The notes beneath the pieces are model-generated. The model did not search any database. It saw only the letters and a list, made by a program, of their open reading frames with translations, and was not told the origin of the DNA. A stretch of DNA of 10,334 nt from Pseudomonadota bacterium (GTDB lineage Bacteria > Pseudomonadota > Gammaproteobacteria > Burkholderiales > Burkholderiaceae_B), in assembly GCA_023427085.1 (NCBI GenBank), contig JAEZBO010000285.1, positions 1-10,334 of the forward strand. The letters are read 5' to 3'. Each line of letters opens with the position of its first letter. Position 1 is the first letter of the stretch. Made by a program: the position numbers and the translations under genes. Below, piece after piece: positions 6,402 through 10,334 of the stretch.

Positions 6402-8020
6402 GCACCGCCATCAGAGCCGGTCGGCCGGCCATCCTCAGCGCCGAGCAGGCCCTGGCGCTGGTGCCTGACGGCGCCAGCATCGCCGTGGGCGGTACCGGTC
6501 CGGTGCTCGAACCCGACCTGCTGCTCGAGGCGCTCGAACAGCGCTTTCTGCAGACCGGCGCGCCACGCGACCTGACCCTGGTGTCGCCGATGTTGCCGGG
6601 CGCGCGGGCCGGCGTGGGCGGCCTCAATGCCTTTGCGCATGCCGGCATGCTGCGCCGTGTCATCGGCGCGTCGTTCAGCATGCAGCGCCATCCGCGGCTG
6701 CTGGCGCTGCTGCGCGACGAGGCCTGCGAGGGCTACATCGTCGGCATGGGCACCATGGTCCAGCTGATGACGGCGGCTGGCGCGCGCAAGCCGGGTGTCT
6801 GGACCAGCGTGGGCATCGGCTCTTTCCTCGACCCGCGGGTCGAGGGCGGGCGCATGAATGCCCGCTCGCGCGACGACCTGGCCCGGGTCGTCGAAGTGGA
6901 AGGCCAGGATTGGCTGTTCTATCCGACCATCGGCGTCGACGTGGCGCTGCTGCGCGGCACCACCGCCGATGCCAACGGCTACGTCAGCTTCGAGGAAGAG
7001 CCGAACTCGCTGGGCCTGCTGGAGATCGCGCAGGCCGTGAAGGCGCGCGGCGGCAAGGTGATCGTGCAGGTCAAACGCCTGGCGCGGGCCGGCAGCCTCG
7101 ATCCCAGAACGGTGCGGATCCCCGGGCCGCTGGTCGATGCCATCGTGGTGCATCCGCAGCAGAAACAGCTGTGCGAAACCATGGCCGATCCGCTGGCGGG
7201 CTGGAATGCGTTTCTGGCCGGGGCGCACAAGGCCGATCTGTCTCAGATGCCCCGCCTGACCAATACGGTGCAGCGGATCATGATGCGCCGCGCGGCGCTG
7301 GCGCTGCGCCCGGGACAAGTGATCAACCTGGGCGCCGGCGTGGCCACGCAGCTGCCGCGAATCGCGCTCGAAGAGAACATTCTCGACCGGGTGGTGTTCA
7401 CCAACGAGCACGGTGTCTTCGGCGGGTTGATGGCCACGGCGCTGGGCGGCTCGTTCGTGCCGGCGCTGAACGCCGACGCGGTGATGGACTCGGCCTTCCA
7501 GTTCAATTTCTACGAAGGTGGCGGGCTGGACATCACCTTCCTGGGCATCGGCGAGATCGACGCGGCCGGCAACGTCAACGTCAGCAAGTTCGGCAACGAG
7601 TGGAACGGCCCGGGCGGCTTCAACACGATCACCGAGCACACGCCCGATCTGGTGTTCTGCGGCTCGCTGACCTCGGGCGGCCTGCGCGTGGCGGTCGACG
7701 ATGGCCAGCTGCGCATCGAGCAGGAAGGCAAGCACCGCAAGCTGGTGCCGCGGGTCGAACAGATCACGCTCAACGCCAGCCGGGCCATCGCGCGCGGCCA
7801 GCGGATTCTCTACATCACCGAACGGGCGGTGTTCCGTTGCGATGAGCAGGGGCTGCTGCTGACCGAGATCGCGCCGGGCATCGATCTCGATACCCAGATC
7901 AGACCGTACGTGGGCTTCCCGTTGCGGGTGGCCGACGAGCTCCAGACCATGGATGCGCGCATCTTCGCGCAGGCAGGCATGCGGCTAGACCGCGAATTCG
8001 ACACGGAGGAACAGCGATGA
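6398..8020 (+). CDS. Type I (family I) acyl-CoA transferase, fused alpha-beta, second copy
   Basis: This 540-residue paralogue of the protein at 4117-5628 also has both CoA-transferase domains. Shared landmarks are I-A-V-G-G-T-G at 28-34, F-L-D-P-R-V-E-G-G at 143-151, V-A-L-L-R-G-T-T-A-D-A-N-G at 182-194, the catalytic Glu337 in T-N-E-H-G-V-F-G-G (335-343), and I-D-A-A-G-N-V-N-V-S-K-F-G at 387-399. The N-terminal region (about 60-115), which should shape the acyl pocket, differs strongly from the first copy. This one also has about 25 extra C-terminal residues. The two enzymes may therefore act on different acids, for example one activating the substrate and the other releasing or recycling a product, or they may form a hetero-oligomer; this is inference. 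The ATG at 6398 overlaps the aldolase stop by 4 bp. Only a weak AAGGCGG precedes it, so expression probably depends on coupling. The open frame extends upstream, but family length supports this start. Confidence 0.92.
   Translation: MSTAIRAGRPAILSAEQALALVPDGASIAVGGTGPVLEPDLLLEALEQRFLQTGAPRDLTLVSPMLPGARAGVGGLNAFAHAGMLRRVIGASFSMQRHPRLLALLRDEACEGYIVGMGTMVQLMTAAGARKPGVWTSVGIGSFLDPRVEGGRMNARSRDDLARVVEVEGQDWLFYPTIGVDVALLRGTTADANGYVSFEEEPNSLGLLEIAQAVKARGGKVIVQVKRLARAGSLDPRTVRIPGPLVDAIVVHPQQKQLCETMADPLAGWNAFLAGAHKADLSQMPRLTNTVQRIMMRRAALALRPGQVINLGAGVATQLPRIALEENILDRVVFTNEHGVFGGLMATALGGSFVPALNADAVMDSAFQFNFYEGGGLDITFLGIGEIDAAGNVNVSKFGNEWNGPGGFNTITEHTPDLVFCGSLTSGGLRVAVDDGQLRIEQEGKHRKLVPRVEQITLNASRAIARGQRILYITERAVFRCDEQGLLLTEIAPGIDLDTQIRPYVGFPLRVADELQTMDARIFAQAGMRLDREFDTEEQR
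7568..7594 (+). repeat. 27-bp direct repeat, copy 2 (within second CoA-transferase)
   Basis: This is the exact copy of 5275-5301, about 2.3 kb downstream in the same orientation. Recombination between copies would delete the aldolase gene and produce an in-frame hybrid CoA-transferase, because both copies encode the same nine residues in the same phase. Confidence 0.9.
8005..8010 (+). promoter_or_regulatory. Ribosome binding site of the MaoC-like gene
   Basis: GGAGGA lies 6 nt before the ATG at 8017, inside the last codons of the second CoA-transferase. It supports the ATGA-overlapping start. Confidence 0.75.
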
Positions 8021-8496
8021 ACGGCAAACCGGAACCAGTGGTGCTGGGGCTTTGGTTCGAGGATTTCACAGAGGGCGAAGAGCGGCTTTCGCCCGGGCGC
8101 ACGATCACCGAAAGCGACCTGATGGCTTTTTCGGGCCTGACCGGCGACTACAGCCAGGTGCATACCGACGAGGAATTCTGCAAGAAGACCGAGTTCGGCA
8201 CGCGTATCGCCCACGGGCTGCTGGGGCTGTCGATCGCGCAGGGACTGTGCTGGCGCACCAACTACACCCAGGGCACCGGCGTGGCCTCGCTGGGTTGGGA
8301 CAAGTGGACCTTCAAGCTGCCGGTGTTCATCGGCGACACCGTGCGCGTGCGCTGGCACCTGGTCTCCAAGCGGCCCAGCCAGAGCAAGCCGGGCATGGGC
8401 ATCATCGTCGAGCACGTGGCGCTGGTGAACCAGAAGGGCCAGGTCGTGCAGGAGGGTGAACACATCACCTTGATCCGCCGGCGGCCCCATGAGTAA
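8017..8496 (+). CDS. MaoC-like hot-dog fold dehydratase/enoyl-CoA hydratase
   Basis: This 159-residue cytoplasmic protein is a single hot-dog domain of the MaoC / (R)-specific hydratase type, at the usual length. The hydratase motif is clear: F-S-G-L-T-G-D-Y-S-Q-V-H-T-D at 38-51 supplies the catalytic Asp44 and His49, and F-G-T-R-I-A-H-G-L-L at 60-69 forms the following conserved segment. Members hydrate enoyl-CoA thioesters to (R)-3-hydroxyacyl-CoA or act on branched or dicarboxylic CoA esters, as in itaconyl-CoA or mesaconyl-CoA hydratases. The start overlaps the CoA-transferase stop by 4 bp and has GGAGGA in front. The end overlaps the second crotonase gene by 8 bp. Having this alongside two crotonases suggests hydration of opposite stereochemistry or at a second step; that is inference. 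The exact substrate is not visible. Confidence 0.9.
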   Translation: MNGKPEPVVLGLWFEDFTEGEERLSPGRTITESDLMAFSGLTGDYSQVHTDEEFCKKTEFGTRIAHGLLGLSIAQGLCWRTNYTQGTGVASLGWDKWTFKLPVFIGDTVRVRWHLVSKRPSQSKPGMGIIVEHVALVNQKGQVVQEGEHITLIRRRPHE

Positions 8497-9259
8497 GCCG
8501 CCTGCGTTTCAGCATCTGCAGGTCTCGGTCGAGCAGCGCGTCGCGGTCCTGTGCCTGAATCGGCCCGAGGTGCTCAATGCCTGCAACAGCGCGCTGCACC
8601 TCGAATTGCAGCAGGCCGTTGAGATGGCCGAGCAGGACCCGCAGGTGCGGGTCCTGCTGCTGCGTGGCGGCGGCCGGGCGTTCTGCTCGGGCTCGGACCT
8701 GCGCGAGGTCGGGCAGTTTCGCGGTGACGCGGCGCGACGCTACATTCGCCTCGATTTCGCCACCAAGAACCGGGTCGCGGCCTGCAGCAAGCCGGTGATC
8801 GCGGCCGTGCATGGCCATGTGGCGGGAGGCGGCTTCGAGCTCGCGCTGGCCTGCGATATCCGCATCGCCGCCGACGATACGCTGTTCTCGCTGCCCGAGG
8901 TCCGGCTCGGCACCTTGCCCGGCGCCGGCGGCCTGCAACGGCTGCCGGCCATCGTCGGGCTGGGGATCGCCAAGGAGTGGGCGCTGAGCGGTCGCCGCAT
9001 CGACGCCGACGAAGCCCGTCGCACCGGCTTGGCCAACCACGTGGTTCCGCTCGCCGAGCATTACCAGCAGGCCTTGCGCTTCGCCCAGGATCTGGCGCAG
9101 CGCAATCCGGTCGCGCTGGCGCTGATCAAGCGGGCGCTGGATCCCGAGCCGCCCGCCGTCGATGGCCTGGTCGGCATGTTCCACATGCTGGCCTCGCAGG
9201 CTTGTCACGACACGCCCGACTACGGCGCGCAGACGCAGGACTACACCAACAAGGCGTGA
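8489..9259 (+). CDS. Enoyl-CoA hydratase/isomerase family protein (crotonase), second copy
   Basis: This 256-residue crotonase-fold protein is a paralogue of the one at 408-1211 but without its N-terminal extension. Landmarks are L-N-R-P-E-V-L-N-A at 23-31, F-C-S-G-S-D-L at 65-71 (a serine where alanine is common in the oxyanion-hole loop), H-G-H-V-A-G-G-G at 108-115, Glu117 in GGFE and Glu137 in LPE, 20 residues apart as in classical hydratases, then L-P-G-A-G-G-L-Q-R-L at 143-152. Both catalytic acids are kept, so hydration of a 2-enoyl-CoA is the likely activity. The ATG at 8489 lies 8 bp inside the MaoC gene, with no clear Shine-Dalgarno sequence, implying coupled translation. The C-terminal tail (M-F-H-M-L-A near 230) ends as in many hydratases. 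Whether it duplicates the first crotonase or acts on a different intermediate cannot be decided here. Confidence 0.92.
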   Translation: MSKPPAFQHLQVSVEQRVAVLCLNRPEVLNACNSALHLELQQAVEMAEQDPQVRVLLLRGGGRAFCSGSDLREVGQFRGDAARRYIRLDFATKNRVAACSKPVIAAVHGHVAGGGFELALACDIRIAADDTLFSLPEVRLGTLPGAGGLQRLPAIVGLGIAKEWALSGRRIDADEARRTGLANHVVPLAEHYQQALRFAQDLAQRNPVALALIKRALDPEPPAVDGLVGMFHMLASQACHDTPDYGAQTQDYTNKA

Positions 9260-9274
9260 CGCCACGGCGGCGCC

Positions 9275-9281
9275 GGAGGAG
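9275..9281 (+). promoter_or_regulatory. Ribosome binding site of the Bug-family gene
   Basis: GGAGGAG lies 6 nt before the ATG at 9288 in the 28-bp gap after the second crotonase. Together with the signal peptide that follows, it fixes the start within a frame that stays open further upstream. Confidence 0.85.
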
Positions 9282-9287
9282 ACGACC

Positions 9288-10265
9288 ATGAAAAGAATCC
9301 TGATGAGTCTGGCAAGCGGCGCGGCCCTTGCGCTGCAGGCTTTGACACCTGCCGTGGCGCAGGCCGATTGGCCGGCCCGGCCGATCACGCTGGTGGTGCC
9401 GCAGTCGCCAGGCGGCGGTGCCGACATCCTGGCGCGCGAACTGGCGCTGCGCCTGCAACCCCGCCTGGGACAGTCGGTGGTGGTCGAGAACCGCGCCGGC
9501 GCCGGCGGCATCATCGGCACCGATTACGTCGCGCGGGCCGCAGGCGACGGATACACGCTGGTGATGGGGGCGATCAGCACCCACGGCATCAATCCAGGCC
9601 TGTACAAGAAGCTGTCGTACGACGCGCGCAAGGATTTCGTGCCAGTCGCGCTGGTGGCCAACGCGCCGTTGATGGTGGTGGTGCATCCGGGTCTGCCGGT
9701 CGATTCGGTACCGGCGCTGATCGAACTGGCCAAGTCGCGGCCAGGGCAGCTGACCTTCGCGTCGGCCGGCGCCGGCAACTCGACCCATCTGGCGGGCGAG
9801 CTGTTCGAGAGCCTCTCGGGCGCGCAACTGCTGCATGTCCCGTTCAAGGGCGCCACGCCGGCGGAAGTCGGGCTGATCGGCGGCCAGGTCTCGCTGATGT
9901 TCAGCAGCATCATGACGGCGCTGCCGCACTCGCGCGAAGGCCGGATGAAGGCGCTGGCGGTGACCAGCGCCGAGCGCTCCAGCATCGCGGCCGAGCTGCC
10001 CACCGTCGCCGAGTCAGGATTGGCAGGCTTCGACGTCAATCCCTGGTACGGCGTCTTCGCGCCAGCGGGCACGCCGCCGCAGGCCGTGGCGCGGCTGCAT
10101 GAGGAGATCGCCCGCATCCTGCGGCAGGACGACGTGCGTCAGCGCTTCGCCACGCTGGGCGCCGAACCGGCCGCCATGACGCAGGCCGAGTTCACGGAGT
10201 TCGTGGACAAGGAGATCGCCAAGTGGGCCAAGGTCGTGAGTGACTCGGGGTCGGCGATCGACTGA
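9288..10265 (+). CDS. Bug/TctC-family periplasmic substrate-binding protein (tripartite tricarboxylate transporter type)
   Basis: This 325-residue secreted receptor belongs to the Bug (Bordetella uptake gene) family, related to TctC of tripartite tricarboxylate transporters. A signal peptide spans residues 1-26: Lys2 and Arg3, a hydrophobic core, and A-Q-A before D-W-P-A-R-P, the typical mature start. Family patterns follow in order: P-G-G-G-A-D-I-L-A-R at 41-50, V-E-N-R-A-G-A-G-G-I-I-G at 66-77, G-D-G-Y-T-L at 86-91, Y-D-A-R-K-D-F-V-P-V at 111-120, A-G-A-G-N-S-T-H-L-A-G-E-L at 160-172, H-V-P-F-K-G-A-T-P at 183-191, and F-A-P-A-G-T-P-P at 257-264. Bug proteins usually bind carboxylates or amides between two lobes. 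No TctA or TctB permease gene is nearby, which is common for orphan Bug genes. It may feed a permease encoded elsewhere or act as a sensor. It is probably the last gene of the operon. Confidence 0.95.
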   Translation: MKRILMSLASGAALALQALTPAVAQADWPARPITLVVPQSPGGGADILARELALRLQPRLGQSVVVENRAGAGGIIGTDYVARAAGDGYTLVMGAISTHGINPGLYKKLSYDARKDFVPVALVANAPLMVVVHPGLPVDSVPALIELAKSRPGQLTFASAGAGNSTHLAGELFESLSGAQLLHVPFKGATPAEVGLIGGQVSLMFSSIMTALPHSREGRMKALAVTSAERSSIAAELPTVAESGLAGFDVNPWYGVFAPAGTPPQAVARLHEEIARILRQDDVRQRFATLGAEPAAMTQAEFTEFVDKEIAKWAKVVSDSGSAID

Positions 10266-10276
10266 GTCCTGGTGTG

Positions 10277-10293
10277 GCAGCCAGGCAGGCTGC
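10277..10293 (+). terminator. Small hairpin after the Bug gene, possible terminator
   Basis: GCAGCC (10277-10282) pairs with GGCTGC (10288-10293) across a 5-nt AGGCA loop, beginning 12 nt after the stop at 10265. The position fits the end of the operon. No T-run follows; instead the sequence runs into a G homopolymer of doubtful quality, so a true U-tract could have been lost or may never have existed. The stem is short. Confidence 0.35.
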
Positions 10294-10295
10294 GC

Positions 10296-10334
10296 GGGGG
10301 GGGGCGGGGGGGGGGGGGGGGCGCCCCCCCCGGG
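10296..10334. other. G/C homopolymer tail, probable assembly or sequencing artefact
   Basis: Nine G, one C, sixteen G, then CG, eight C and GGG fill the last 39 bases. Positions 10314-10331 form a perfect 18-bp palindrome of eight G, CG and eight C. Nothing like it occurs elsewhere in the window. Poly-G and fold-back ends are typical of low-quality read ends at contig tips. No gene or site can be supported here. Confidence 0.7.

Noticed and set aside
5960..7735. 591-codon minus-strand open frame opposite the second CoA-transferase
   Set aside because: It has the same shadow character and spans the junction of two well-supported plus-strand genes.
9162..9287. Upstream extension of the Bug-protein frame
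   Set aside because: It overlaps the end of the second crotonase. The GGAGGAG ribosome site and signal peptide place the start at 9288.

Overview
The window is a compact, entirely plus-strand catabolic and transport operon from a high-G+C betaproteobacterium. The best guess is Bordetella/Achromobacter-like Alcaligenaceae (Burkholderiales). The grounds are strong GC bias at third codon positions, a Bug/TctC-type periplasmic binding protein (a family greatly expanded in that group), and head-to-tail ATGA-coupled genes. This placement is inference; no rRNA or marker gene is present. I see no tRNA, rRNA, CRISPR array, insertion sequence or phage gene.

Layout: (1) 1-411 is the C-terminal piece of an SdhA/FrdA/NadB-like flavoprotein, cut by the window edge. 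(2) 408-1211 is a crotonase-fold enoyl-CoA hydratase. (3) 1245-4133 is a complete TRAP transporter in the order dctQ, dctM, dctP. (4) 4117-8020 holds two full-length, paralogous type I CoA-transferases on either side of an HpcH/HpaI class II aldolase. (5) 8017-9259 holds a MaoC-type hydratase and a second crotonase. (6) 9288-10265 is an orphan Bug substrate-binding protein. After its stop codon there is a small hairpin, then a G/C homopolymer tail that looks like an assembly artefact at a contig end.

The ten complete genes and one partial gene overlap (4, 4, 4, 8 and 17 bp) or are separated by at most 57 bp. This suggests one polycistronic unit that continues upstream of the window. No internal promoter could be supported. 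Most genes preceded by a gap have a good purine-rich ribosome binding site; those that overlap mostly rely on coupling.

A working model (inference): an organic acid, probably a carboxylate of the kind TRAP systems import, is taken up by DctPQM. It is activated as a CoA thioester by one or both CoA-transferases, oxidised by the flavoprotein, hydrated by crotonase and/or MaoC enzymes, and cleaved by the HpaI-like aldolase to pyruvate or a related oxo acid plus an aldehyde. The combination recalls itaconate-type degradation (CoA-transferase, MaoC hydratase, lyase). It differs in having two CoA-transferases, two crotonases, a flavoprotein, and an HpaI-type rather than a CitE-type lyase. I do not recognise it as a characterised pathway, and the substrate cannot be read from the sequence.
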